The notes beneath the pieces were generated by a model. The model worked only from the letters and a program-made list of their open reading frames with translations, searched no databases and was not told the origin of the DNA. A stretch of DNA of 64,000 nt from Spirochaetaceae bacterium (lineage in GTDB: Bacteria; Spirochaetota; Spirochaetia; Treponematales; Treponemataceae): positions 1 through 64,000 of the forward strand of contig JAFQDD010000022.1 of assembly GCA_017416145.1 (NCBI GenBank), read 5' to 3'. Position numbers and translations under genes: made by a program. Positions 41,928 through 50,896 of this stretch are shown here, piece after piece (within the stretch, counting starts at the first letter, position 1; the number at the start of each line of letters is the position of its first letter).

Positions 41928-43601
41928 TTAGTCAATCTGGAATTTTACTTGACATATTTTTCTGAAATATTCATTTCTCTTGATAAGTTGGCTATAAGAT
42001 CCACTATCAATAAGTTTCCCGTCATCCATTATTAATATTTCATCATATTTTTTAATCAATTTTGCTGAAAAATTATGTGATATAAAAATTATAGTTTTTT
42101 CATAGTTTAATATCATTTTTTCTATTTCATATGCAGTGATTACATCTAAAGTGGAAACAACTTCATCAAATACAATAACAGAAGCTCCTTTTAATATAGA
42201 TCTTGCTATTTCAATTCTGCGTTTTTCTCCACTAGAAATATTAAAGCCAGAATCATTAACTTGTCTGTTTTGATCAATTTTTAGTTGTGTTTTACATATT
42301 GCTTTACTGATTTCTTCATCACTATTTTGTGAAGAAAAAAGAGTTATATTATCTCTAATAGTTCCTGAAAACAAATCTACTTTTTCATTGAGATATGAAA
42401 TTGCTTTAGATAATTCTTTTGTAGATAGCTCTTTTATATCACTTTTTCCAATCTTGATATCACCATTATAAGATAAATATCTTTTTTTTAATAAACGAAA
42501 CAAGGATGATTTTCCGGAACCATTTTTGCCAATAATCAAATATTTTTTTCCGTATTTAAATTTAAATGAAAAATTATCTATTATACGATTTTCTTGAAGA
42601 TAAAAGGAGACGTTAGAAAACTCAATATCAGGATTTTTAGTAATTATCTTAGATGTTTCAGGATTATTATTTTTATTTGTCATTATTTGTATTTTTTCTA
42701 AAATTTTTTTTATCGAAAGAATTGAGTTAAAACTTGTTATGGCATTGTTAAGGGGTTCAGCAATGTCATTAGCAAAAGTTCGAGCTATAACAACTGTTCC
42801 GAGAAAAATTTCACTTTTCATAACCAAAACGAAGCCTACACCAATTGCAATTATTTGTGTAAACCAAGATAGCAGTGAGCTTATGCTGTTAGAAAGAGCA
42901 AAGTCATATTCGCTAAGAAATTTACTATCTTCTGTTAAATTGTTTATATTATTAAATCTGCTATAAATGAGATCACCAATTTCATAATTTTTAATAGTAG
43001 GATACGCTCCGACAAATTCTTTGATTAAGTGAGTGAAGGTTGCTATTTTAGTAGAAAAATCAAACTGCGATTTTGATAGTTTTTTTGCGAATAAAAAAGG
43101 AATACAAGAGACAAAAAGTGAAAAAATTAAAATAGGAACTGACAATTTGTAGTTCATATAAATTAGTGCAGTTGAATTGATAATAACTGATACAAAGGAT
43201 GCCACAAAAGAAACTATATTTGAAAAAAATCTTTGTTCGAGAATATTTATATCATTTATAAAAACAGAGGTATACTCACCTGTATTTGATATTCCTTCTA
43301 ATTCGGCAATATTCATTTGTAAAAGATTTTTAAAAGTATCTATTTTTATATCTTTTCTGATATTATTCATACACCGCGAATTTACTACAGAGAAAATAAA
43401 GTTTACAACTCTTCTCAGAATCCAAAAGAGAAAGGCAATAAACATCATTCGTATGATATAAATAAAATCAGCACCTGGTTTAACATAATTTAATATTACC
43501 TCAAAATATAAGTTTAAAGAGGAGGCTAGAAGAGGTTCTACAATTATGATAACAGCGATAATAATAAAATATATCTTATTGGATGAAATATATTTTAGCA
43601 T
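41928..43601 (-). CDS. ABC exporter half-transporter (membrane plus ATPase domains)
   Basis: 557 residues. Six membrane helices in residues 1-300. ATPase domain from about 335: Walker A GKNGSGKSSLFRLL, Q-loop replaced by SYLNEKVDLFSGTIRDN (a Gln at the usual position is not obvious), signature ISSGEKRRIEIAR (variant SSGE instead of LSGGQ), Walker B ASVIVFDEVVSTLD, H-loop FISHN. It is AT-rich, even for this window. It lies next to a membrane-anchored protein and a 42-residue hydrophobic peptide, so peptide export is possible (inference). Confidence 0.85.
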   Translation of the reverse strand: MLKYISSNKIYFIIIAVIIIVEPLLASSLNLYFEVILNYVKPGADFIYIIRMMFIAFLFWILRRVVNFIFSVVNSRCMNNIRKDIKIDTFKNLLQMNIAELEGISNTGEYTSVFINDINILEQRFFSNIVSFVASFVSVIINSTALIYMNYKLSVPILIFSLFVSCIPFLFAKKLSKSQFDFSTKIATFTHLIKEFVGAYPTIKNYEIGDLIYSRFNNINNLTEDSKFLSEYDFALSNSISSLLSWFTQIIAIGVGFVLVMKSEIFLGTVVIARTFANDIAEPLNNAITSFNSILSIKKILEKIQIMTNKNNNPETSKIITKNPDIEFSNVSFYLQENRIIDNFSFKFKYGKKYLIIGKNGSGKSSLFRLLKKRYLSYNGDIKIGKSDIKELSTKELSKAISYLNEKVDLFSGTIRDNITLFSSQNSDEEISKAICKTQLKIDQNRQVNDSGFNISSGEKRRIEIARSILKGASVIVFDEVVSTLDVITAYEIEKMILNYEKTIIFISHNFSAKLIKKYDEILIMDDGKLIDSGSYSQLIKRNEYFRKICQVKFQID

Positions 43602-44332
43602 TAGAGTTTACTTAATTCATAAATTGTTGAATTATTTTGTTGAACTAAGAATAATGTTGTTTTATTTGGCATATATAAAAACACATCACCTAAGGTTGTG
43701 GTTGAGAGTTTGTTTCTTGTATCTTCTGCCCAAATAAAGGAAATTTGGATTTCTTGATTAGAAGCTTTGTCATAGATTTTAATTACATTATTTATTGTAT
43801 CAAAGGTTAACTTTCGGCCATCTTCTGTATGACTGTGAAGTTTTACGTACCACTCTCCATTTATGTCTTCGTTGCTATATTCTGTTAGCTCATTATATGT
43901 TCCACTATGTTTTATGAAGTCATATTGTATACCTCTAGATTCATCTATTAGATTGAAATTATTGTCAGAAAAATGGTGATATCTAAGTTTTTCTGGAAAG
44001 ATAGAGCTTCCTTCATAATTGTCAAATGGAGTTAAACGTAGAAATAAAGCATCAAGTTGAGCTTTTGCCATGTAAGTTATTTCTCCATTTACATAATATG
44101 TAAATACGTCTTCTCGAAAATCAACATATTGATTTTCGACATATGGTAATTCTTTCGGCCATGTTAATGGATTTTTATCACAACTATAAAGTTCCCAAGT
44201 TCCTTGGACTTTATCAATCTCTTTTGATTCAAATTCTCTATCATTATTTACGATAATAAATATGATTATGAAAGATAGACCTAAGAAAACTATTAAAGTC
44301 ATAAAAGTGAATATAAATTTTTTCAAATTCAT
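43601..44332 (-). CDS. Membrane-anchored protein with two GxW (lipocalin-like) modules
   Basis: 243 residues from ATG 44332 (AAGGAA before it). One N-terminal helix (IFTFMTLIVFLGLSFIIIFIIV), then an extracytoplasmic part with two similar blocks: VQGTWELYSCDKN and INGEWYVKLHSHTED. It shares its last base with the first base of the exporter gene. Possibly an accessory or immunity protein of the exporter (inference). An upstream ATG (44392) is rejected because it adds an unrelated extension. Confidence 0.6.
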   Translation of the reverse strand: MNLKKFIFTFMTLIVFLGLSFIIIFIIVNNDREFESKEIDKVQGTWELYSCDKNPLTWPKELPYVENQYVDFREDVFTYYVNGEITYMAKAQLDALFLRLTPFDNYEGSSIFPEKLRYHHFSDNNFNLIDESRGIQYDFIKHSGTYNELTEYSNEDINGEWYVKLHSHTEDGRKLTFDTINNVIKIYDKASNQEIQISFIWAEDTRNKLSTTTLGDVFLYMPNKTTLFLVQQNNSTIYELSKL

Positions 44333-44346
44333 AAAAAGTGCGTTCC

Positions 44347-44475
44347 TTATATTTTCATTACAAACATGCTGATTATAACAAATCCAAAACAAACAATACC
44401 TAAAAAGAGAATAATAATTATACCTTCGACTATTTTGATTATCAATTTCTTTTTGTTCATAGTATTGTTATCCAT
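44347..44475 (-). CDS. 42-residue hydrophobic membrane peptide
   Basis: ATG 44475 to TAA 44347. Polar start (MDNNTMNKKK), then one long hydrophobic helix (LIIKIVEGIIIILFLGIVCF and beyond) and MKI at the end. No strong ribosome binding site, so confidence is modest. It ends 14 nt before the next gene and precedes the ABC exporter. Confidence 0.4.
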   Translation of the reverse strand: MDNNTMNKKKLIIKIVEGIIIILFLGIVCFGFVIISMFVMKI

Positions 44476-44644
44476 TATTTAAAATACCATTGATTATTTT
44501 ACAATAATTATGGTTTTGAATTATATGACATTTTTTTTGATAAATATCTTAATGATAATGCGTTTAAGATATTCCTAGAAATAAAAGGAGAAACATTAGG
44601 AAAAGATTCTCCTTTTTTACTGTAATCAAAATTAAATGTACTTT

Positions 44645-45469
44645 CTAGTACGGTGCAGAACCAGAGTCATTGAAGGTTATCCAATAGGAACCTGTATTAG
44701 AATATCCATAAGACGAACCTTTTTCTATTTTAATATAATAAGATTCGTCTTTAGTTAATTGTCTAGAGAAGTTTGCAACAGTTCCAGAATCTCCTTTCAT
44801 TTGAACACTAGTTCCTATCATATTAAGATCTTCATCATATATAGATGCTTTCAAAACTTCTAATGTACTGAATTTTGCGTACACATATTGTGTAGACGAT
44901 GTTGCTGTAAAAGTATACCAATCGTAACTATCACCACCACTATTTGGATCTATAGTAGAATTTTTCCAAGTATCAACGTTTAATTCTGGAATTGTTTTTT
45001 CTGGGCGTGCAGGGAAATCTGTAAAACCAATCCAATAAGAACCTGTATTAGAATATCCATAAGACGAATTTTTTTCTATTTTAATATAATAAGATTCGTC
45101 TTTAGTTAATTGTCTAGAAAAGTCTGCAACAGTTCCAGAATCTCCTTTCATTTGAACACTAGTTCCTATCATATTAAGATCTTCATCATATATGGATGCT
45201 TTCAAAACTTCTAATGTACTAAATTTCACGTACACATACTGTGTATCTGCTGTTGCAACAAAATAAAACCATTGTTCGTCAGAGCCACCACTAGCTGGAT
45301 CTAAGATTTTTCCATTAGTCCATTTATCTTCTGTTAAGAGTATTGGATTCTTTTTTTCTCCTTCTTTAATATCTGTAGACTCGAATACAGTGTCGCAGGA
45401 AATGAAACCAAAACATATTACAATAAGGCAGCAGATCGTAAAAATAAAATTTGATTTTCTTTTAATCAT
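44645..45469 (-). CDS. Lipoprotein with two nearly identical PPC-like domains
   Basis: 274 residues. Lipobox GFISC near residue 25. Two tandem beta domains (about 45-155 and 160-272) with W(K/T)NG, DPxSGGD(S)WYxF and QYVYxKFSTLEVLKASIYDE resemble bacterial pre-peptidase C-terminal domains. The two DNA units are spaced 351 nt apart and nearly identical over about 200 nt, which points to a recent duplication. Shine-Dalgarno TAGGAGG. It is divergent from a small XRE gene. Confidence 0.75.
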   Translation of the reverse strand: MIKRKSNFIFTICCLIVICFGFISCDTVFESTDIKEGEKKNPILLTEDKWTNGKILDPASGGSDEQWFYFVATADTQYVYVKFSTLEVLKASIYDEDLNMIGTSVQMKGDSGTVADFSRQLTKDESYYIKIEKNSSYGYSNTGSYWIGFTDFPARPEKTIPELNVDTWKNSTIDPNSGGDSYDWYTFTATSSTQYVYAKFSTLEVLKASIYDEDLNMIGTSVQMKGDSGTVANFSRQLTKDESYYIKIEKGSSYGYSNTGSYWITFNDSGSAPY

Positions 45470-45566
45470 TATTATCCTCCTAAAAATATAAACAATCGCT
45501 TATAAAAACATATTATAAACTTTTGTTTATAACTTTTCAAGAAAAAAAACTTTATTCTATAAATAT

Positions 45567-45794
45567 ATGGAAATTAATGTAGCCATTGCACAAACTTTAC
45601 GAGAACTGCGCATAAAGAATAATGTTTCACAAGAGACTCTTGCAGAAGCAATAGATTCTCATCAGGTTTATATTTCAGAGATAGAAAATGGGAAAAAATT
45701 ACCTTCAATTTATGTTGTATATAACATTGTGCAGTATTTTGATTTGTCTTTAAGTGAATTTTTTTCATGTATTGATGAAAAAATGAAAAAGTAG
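45567..45794 (+). CDS. Small XRE-family HTH regulator
   Basis: 75 residues consisting of one HTH domain: LRELRIKNNVSQETLAEAIDSHQVYISEIENGKKLPSIYVV. It is divergent from the PPC-like lipoprotein gene, which it may control. A TATAAA-like box lies directly before the ATG. Confidence 0.85.
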   Translation: MEINVAIAQTLRELRIKNNVSQETLAEAIDSHQVYISEIENGKKLPSIYVVYNIVQYFDLSLSEFFSCIDEKMKK

Positions 45795-45879
45795 AAATTG
45801 AGAAAAATAGTCTTCTAAAAATTCTGAAAAAAAGTTAATTTATTTAAAAGAAGTGGCTGTCCAAATTTTAGCAGTTTTT

Positions 45880-48231
45880 TTATCCGAAAAATCCACCAAT
45901 CCAGTAAACAAGGAAAGAAGCTACCCAAGCGATGGCACATTGCCAGAGGACAAGACCTACTGCCCATTTTCCGCCAAGTTCTCTTTTTATAGAAGTAACA
46001 GCTGCAACGCAAGGTGTGTAGAGCAAACTGAAAACTAGTAAACTTGCGGCTGCAACCTTTGTAAGAAGCTGACTAACTTGGCCTACAAACAAGATTTCCA
46101 TGGTAGAAACAACGCTTTCTTTTGCGATAAAGCCTGTTATCAATGAGGTGCAGATTCTCCAGTCTCCAAGGCCAATAGGTTTGAAAATTGGAACTAAAAC
46201 GCTTGAAATCAATGCAAGGATGCTGTCTTTTGAATCTTCCACAAGGGTAAAGTTGATGCTAAAACTTTGCAAAAACCAAACAATTATTGTAGCAAGAAAA
46301 ATGATGGTAAAAGCTCTTTGCAAGAAGTCTTTTGCTTTTTCCCAAAGAAGTTGACTTGTGTTTTTTAATGTTGGTAAGCGATAATTTGGCAATTCCATAA
46401 CGAAAGGAACGGCTTCTCCTTTGAAAAGAGTTTTCTTAAACAAGAGAGCTACTAATATTCCAAAAATTATGCCTAAAAGGTAAAGTCCCACCATAATTAG
46501 TCCCCCTTGTTTTGGGAAAAAGGCGTTTACAAAAAAGGCATAGATTGGAAGTTTAGCTGTACAACTCATAAATGGAGTAAGAAGAATTGTCATTTTTCGG
46601 TCTCTTTCGCTTGGAAGAGTTCTGGTCGCCATAACAGCAGGTACTGTACAACCAAAGCCAATTAAAAGGGGAACAATACTTCTTCCAGAAAGCCCAAGTT
46701 TTCTAAGAAGTTTATCCATAACAAAGGCAACACGGGCAATGTAGCCAGAATCTTCTAGCATGGAAAGGAAGAAGAAAAGTGTTACGATGATTGGGAGAAA
46801 ACTTAAAACCCCACCAACCCCTGCAAATATTCCATCGATAATAAGTCCGTGCAAAACTTGATTTACGCCGTGTTTTGTAAACCAAGCTGCAACGATGTTA
46901 GTTAGGTTTTCTATGCCGGTTTCCAATAATCCTTGGAAAAATGCACCGATTACGTTAAAAGTTAGGAAGAAAACCAGTGCCATTATGAAAATAAAAGCAG
47001 GAATTGCTGTGTATTTTCCAGTGAGGATTTTATCAATTTTTTGGCTTCGAGAATGTTCTTTGCTTTCTCTTGGTTTTACAACGGTTTGCTTACAAACCCG
47101 ATTTATAAAAGAAAAACGCATTTTTGCAATGGCAGCACTTCGGTCAAGTCCGCTTTCTTTTTCCATTTGCAAAACAATGTGTTCTAGCATTTCAATTTCG
47201 TTGTAGTCTAAGTCCAGTTTGTTTAGGATGATTTTATCCCCTTCAATGACTTTACTTGCAGCAAACCTCACTGGAATCTTTGCTCGTTCTGCGTGGTCTT
47301 GTATCAAGTGGATAACGGCGTGAATTGCTCTGTGAATTGCACCACCTGCTTCGTCTTTGTCACAAAAGTCTTGTGGAACTGGTTTTTCTTGATAGTGAGC
47401 AATGTGAATGGCGTGTTTTATCAATTCATCAACACCTTGATTTTTGGCGGCGGAAATTGGCACAACTGGAACTCCCAAAAGGTTTTCCATTAAGTTGATA
47501 TTTATGCTTCCACCGTTGCCTGTAACTTCATCCATCATATTTAGAGCCACAACCATTGGAATATCAAGTTCTAAAAGTTGCATTGTAAGATAGAGATTTC
47601 TTTCGATTAGGTTTGCATCCAAAATGTTGATAATGGCCTTTGGTTTTTCATCTAAAACAAAGTTTCGAGAAACAATTTCTTCGCTAGTATAAGGAGACAT
47701 AGAATAAATCCCCGGTAAGTCTGTAATTAAAGTTTGGGGATAGCCTTTTATTACGCCGTCTTTTCTGTCTACGGTAACGCCTGGGAAATTTCCAACGTGT
47801 TGATTGCTTCCAGTTAGTGCGTTAAAAAGGGTGGTTTTTCCACAGTTTTGGTTGCCAACTAGGGCATAGGTTAGGGTTGTGCCTTCTGGTAAAGGATTTT
47901 CACATTCTTTTTTGTGATATTTGCCTTCTTCTCCAAATCCTGGGTGTTCTTCTCGAGTTTTTTCCTGAAGTTTGCTTTTTTGAGGATTTTCATCTAGTTC
48001 TGATTTTTCAATAAATTCAACTTCAATTTTGGCAGCGTCTGCTTTTCGTAGAGTAAGTTCGTAGTCAAAAATCTTTAGTTCCAGTGGGTCGCCCATGGGT
48101 GCGTATTTCATTAGAGTAACTGTTACGCCGGGAATCATTCCCATGTCTAAAAAGTGTTGTCGAAGGGCGCCTTCCCCTCCAACAGTAGTGATTTTTCCTG
48201 ATTCGCCAATTTTTAAGTCGCTTATTGTCAT
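45880..48231 (-). CDS. feoB: Ferrous iron transporter, FeoA-FeoB fusion
   Basis: 783 residues. Residues 1-75 are a FeoA SH3-like domain (ISDLKIGESGKITTVGG, then FLDMGMIPGVTVTLMKYAP). A charged linker leads to the FeoB G domain with GNQNCGKTT (G1), DLPG (G3) and NMMD (G4). The core membrane part follows with Gate motifs LIGFGCTVPAVMATRT and SLLYTPCVAAV, and ends in QCAIAWVASFLVYWIGGFFG. It imports Fe(II), the usual route in anaerobes. Its last 24 codons are duplicated at 36468-36545. Confidence 0.96.
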   Translation of the reverse strand: MTISDLKIGESGKITTVGGEGALRQHFLDMGMIPGVTVTLMKYAPMGDPLELKIFDYELTLRKADAAKIEVEFIEKSELDENPQKSKLQEKTREEHPGFGEEGKYHKKECENPLPEGTTLTYALVGNQNCGKTTLFNALTGSNQHVGNFPGVTVDRKDGVIKGYPQTLITDLPGIYSMSPYTSEEIVSRNFVLDEKPKAIINILDANLIERNLYLTMQLLELDIPMVVALNMMDEVTGNGGSININLMENLLGVPVVPISAAKNQGVDELIKHAIHIAHYQEKPVPQDFCDKDEAGGAIHRAIHAVIHLIQDHAERAKIPVRFAASKVIEGDKIILNKLDLDYNEIEMLEHIVLQMEKESGLDRSAAIAKMRFSFINRVCKQTVVKPRESKEHSRSQKIDKILTGKYTAIPAFIFIMALVFFLTFNVIGAFFQGLLETGIENLTNIVAAWFTKHGVNQVLHGLIIDGIFAGVGGVLSFLPIIVTLFFFLSMLEDSGYIARVAFVMDKLLRKLGLSGRSIVPLLIGFGCTVPAVMATRTLPSERDRKMTILLTPFMSCTAKLPIYAFFVNAFFPKQGGLIMVGLYLLGIIFGILVALLFKKTLFKGEAVPFVMELPNYRLPTLKNTSQLLWEKAKDFLQRAFTIIFLATIIVWFLQSFSINFTLVEDSKDSILALISSVLVPIFKPIGLGDWRICTSLITGFIAKESVVSTMEILFVGQVSQLLTKVAAASLLVFSLLYTPCVAAVTSIKRELGGKWAVGLVLWQCAIAWVASFLVYWIGGFFG

Positions 48232-48362
48232 GTATTACCCCAGATGGAAAGTTAGATTTGATTAACTTTTGTATGTTAGGATTATATAACTTTTATGTTG
48301 GTTTGTAAAGGTGAAGGGGGTTTCCACAGCTTTTACCCTAGTTTAATAAACTTTATCTATGG

Positions 48363-48407
48363 TATAATGTTTTTATGGCTACAAAAAAAGAACTTTCAGA
48401 ACGCTAG
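48363..48407 (+). other. Promoter and truncated start of a lost gene
   Basis: TATAAT (48363-48368), 6 nt, ATG at 48375, then nine codons (MATKKELSER) and a stop. It looks like the head of a gene whose body is deleted. The 48232-48547 interval otherwise holds only a terminator-like hairpin. Confidence 0.4.
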
Positions 48408-48495
48408 ACTTTGGTTTGTATGTTATTTTTTTGCTTACGCCTCTGCTCATATTAGAATTTTACCACAGAGTTCTTTCTTTGTCTTTAAAAATATT

Positions 48496-48526
48496 AAGGG
48501 ACTGTCCTTTCTTTTGGGACAGCCCC
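48496..48526 (-). terminator. Hairpin terminator after the 48548 gene
   Basis: On the minus strand GGGGCTGTCCC pairs with GGACAGTCCCTT (one mismatch), followed by AATATTTTT. It is downstream of the 48548 coiled-coil gene. Confidence 0.6.
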
Positions 48527-48547
48527 TTTCACAAAAAAAATAAGACA

Positions 48548-49117
48548 CTACTGAGGTCTTTTATCTGGATAATCTTTATAATATTGTTCTAATGCAATAT
48601 CGTAATTTTCTGTAATATATGCTACTACATCTTCCATTGAAAGATTTGCTTTAGTAAATCTCTTAATATTATCCTTCATAGGTATTAAACTTGAAGCCTT
48701 GCTATTATTCACAACCTTTCTCCAATCACCTTCAGTACTTCTACTTTCGAAAGGAGTATCTTTACGAAGATACATAATTATATCTTCTAGTGACAAATCA
48801 TCAATTGGACCTCTCTCTTTAATTCGGTTAATAAATCTAGAAACACTCGAAGCTACAAATTGATTATTAAAAATATTGTCCGATTTTCCAATAATTTCAT
48901 TGTTTGATTCTGCTTTATCAACTTCTTTTGATTTTGCTTCATCAGCTTCTTTTGATTTTGCTTTTTTTTCTGCCTCTTTTTCTTTATTTTTTTTTCTAGC
49001 TTCTTGTCTTTTTGTTATTGAATTCATTATGAAGTTCTCAACTGACTCACTAAATTTTTCCATAGCTTCGCCTATTTTTGATTTCATATTTTTTACAAAG
49101 TTATCTAACATACCCAT
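48548..49117 (-). CDS. Charged coiled-coil protein, unknown
   Basis: 189 residues from ATG 49117, chosen because GGAG lies 7 nt upstream; ATG 49129 is an in-frame alternative. A Lys/Glu/Ala-rich coiled coil (about 35-80) is followed by a globular C-terminal part (VSRFINRIKERG, LEDIIMYLRKDTPFESRS, YYKDYPDKRPQ). No membrane segment, no known family. Confidence 0.55.
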   Translation of the reverse strand: MGMLDNFVKNMKSKIGEAMEKFSESVENFIMNSITKRQEARKKNKEKEAEKKAKSKEADEAKSKEVDKAESNNEIIGKSDNIFNNQFVASSVSRFINRIKERGPIDDLSLEDIIMYLRKDTPFESRSTEGDWRKVVNNSKASSLIPMKDNIKRFTKANLSMEDVVAYITENYDIALEQYYKDYPDKRPQ

Positions 49118-49190
49118 GTTTAACTCCATATTTAACTAATTATTAGGATTTCCCTCATAATCATATAATTCTATTTTATAATTAAGGTCA

Positions 49191-49466
49191 TCAAATCCAA
49201 TCGAAAAGCAAAGCAACAATAATGCCTATAATACCTATAATACCTATCCAATCGAGTACAGGAAATAGAGAAGACTCTTGCACCTCTTCGTAGCGACCTT
49301 CTTCTTTATTCCATTTTTTACTTGTGTTAAAAACGGCTGATAGTCCAGTCATCAGAAATAACCCCGTCAAAAGACTACCCCAAAAACCCCATGTAAGATA
49401 AAAATGTGCAAAACAAAATCCTCCTACACCTATTCCAAGTCTTATGAGCAACGCAAATAACATCAT
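49191..49466 (-). CDS. Small membrane protein, unknown
   Basis: 91 residues from ATG 49466, preceded by GGAGG; ATG 49499 would place that site inside the gene. Hydrophobic helices at about 3-20, 27-45 and 68-90, with a charged loop KKWNKEEGRYEEV. Unknown function. Confidence 0.6.
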   Translation of the reverse strand: MMLFALLIRLGIGVGGFCFAHFYLTWGFWGSLLTGLFLMTGLSAVFNTSKKWNKEEGRYEEVQESSLFPVLDWIGIIGIIGIIVALLFDWI

Positions 49467-49637
49467 AAATTTTCCTCCACGTTTTTTGTCCGTCGACATA
49501 TTTAATTATAAAAAAATTATACAATCCTATTTTTCTGTTGTAATCAGTATAAACTCATTAAAAAATGAAAAAAATATTGCAAATAATTGTGAGTTTTCTC
49601 TATTTATTTTTGAAAATCTATGAAGTAGAATATAGAA

Positions 49638-50240
49638 ATGATAAAAGTTATAAGCATTGATGATCATGAAATAATTAGTAGTGGTCTCGAAAAACTGTTT
49701 TCTTCAACTAAGGATATTATCCATTCTGGATATTGCAAAACCAAGTCAGAACTGGAAAACCTGATAAACTCCAAATATGTTGATGATGCAAATAATCTTG
49801 TTGCACTTGTTGATATAAAATTGGAAAATGAAAGCGGTTTTGATTGTGCTGATTATCTTGTTTCCCGTGGCGTAAAATGTCTTATGTATTCTTCTTATTC
49901 GAATGCTGGTTTTATTGTAAAAACAATGGAACACAAGATAAACGGATTTATTTCCAAAAATGCTGATAAAAGAGAAATCATTACTAGTGTGCGTTCCGTT
50001 TTCAATGGCGAAACATATATCCAAAAAGATTTGATATCAAATATGATGTATGCAAGTAGCATTATAGTAACTTTGACAAAAAAAGAAAGGGAACTTCTAA
50101 ATCTTATTTCTGAACATCTATCTAACGAGGAAATTTCACATAAATTAAATCTTTCAAAACGAACTGTCGAAAATTATGTCTCAAGAATATTTGATAAGTT
50201 CAATGTAAAAAATCGCTACGAATTAGAAAAACTTTTATAG
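49638..50240 (+). CDS. NarL/FixJ-family response regulator
   Basis: 200 residues. Receiver domain 1-120 with SIDDHEI, phospho-acceptor Asp in ALVDIKLENESG (about 57), and Lys in ISKNA. C-terminal LuxR-type HTH: LTKKERELLNLISEHLSNEE, then RTVENYVSRIFDKF. Its cognate kinase is probably the NarX-like protein at 50897, separated from it by one convergent membrane-protein gene. Confidence 0.9.
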   Translation: MIKVISIDDHEIISSGLEKLFSSTKDIIHSGYCKTKSELENLINSKYVDDANNLVALVDIKLENESGFDCADYLVSRGVKCLMYSSYSNAGFIVKTMEHKINGFISKNADKREIITSVRSVFNGETYIQKDLISNMMYASSIIVTLTKKERELLNLISEHLSNEEISHKLNLSKRTVENYVSRIFDKFNVKNRYELEKLL

Positions 50241-50849
50241 CTTTTTACCAACAGGTAGTTTTCTTGCTAAAAGATATACTCCCCAAGAAGCAAACACACA
50301 GATAAATCTATCTGCAATATTTACAGGAATTCTTACAGCAATTAAAAGCAACAGTTGTGATTCAAATCGATTTTGCCATAAAAATGTAAGAAAATCTGTT
50401 TGAGAACTTGCAAAATTATATTCTTCGATATTTGCAAGAATATACCCAATGATTCCACCTGAAATACTCATCACAAGACACATTACAATACTTAAAACTA
50501 TAAGCTTAATAAACAGTGCAATATTTGTATCTTCTTTTTTTATAAACCAAATTTTAAAGTAACCAGCTGTAAGTGCAGCAAGAAAATGGCATAGGATAAA
50601 CAGATGTCCTAGCTCAAAAGTTCTATTAAAAGCGAAATCTATTACGTGATAAAAGAAACTTGCAAGAACGCCCCACCATGGACCAGCAAAAAAGCTTAAA
50701 GCCATGATAAAAATTGTATCGCAAAAAAGTGGCAAATTATTTACCCATGCAACAAAATCGCAGATAAAATAATCTAACAAACCACAGAGAAAACTTAAAA
50801 CAAGAAGTGTTAATACTGAATATTTTCTTGAATTACAATTCGCTTTCAT
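50235..50849 (-). CDS. Multi-pass membrane protein, ECF S-component-like
   Basis: 204 residues with five or six helices. Short acidic and aromatic loops (FAWVNNLPLFCDTIF, FFAGPWWGVLASFFYHV) and an overall length of 200 residues recall substrate-binding S components of ECF transporters, but no energising subunit is adjacent. It overlaps the response regulator by 6 nt (convergent) and is divergent from the sensor kinase. Possibly a signal sensor or transporter regulated by the pair (inference). Confidence 0.55.
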   Translation of the reverse strand: MKANCNSRKYSVLTLLVLSFLCGLLDYFICDFVAWVNNLPLFCDTIFIMALSFFAGPWWGVLASFFYHVIDFAFNRTFELGHLFILCHFLAALTAGYFKIWFIKKEDTNIALFIKLIVLSIVMCLVMSISGGIIGYILANIEEYNFASSQTDFLTFLWQNRFESQLLLLIAVRIPVNIADRFICVFASWGVYLLARKLPVGKKL

Positions 50850-50896
50850 GAGTTTTATAGTATCATATTTTTTTTGATATGTGATATAATTTATTT

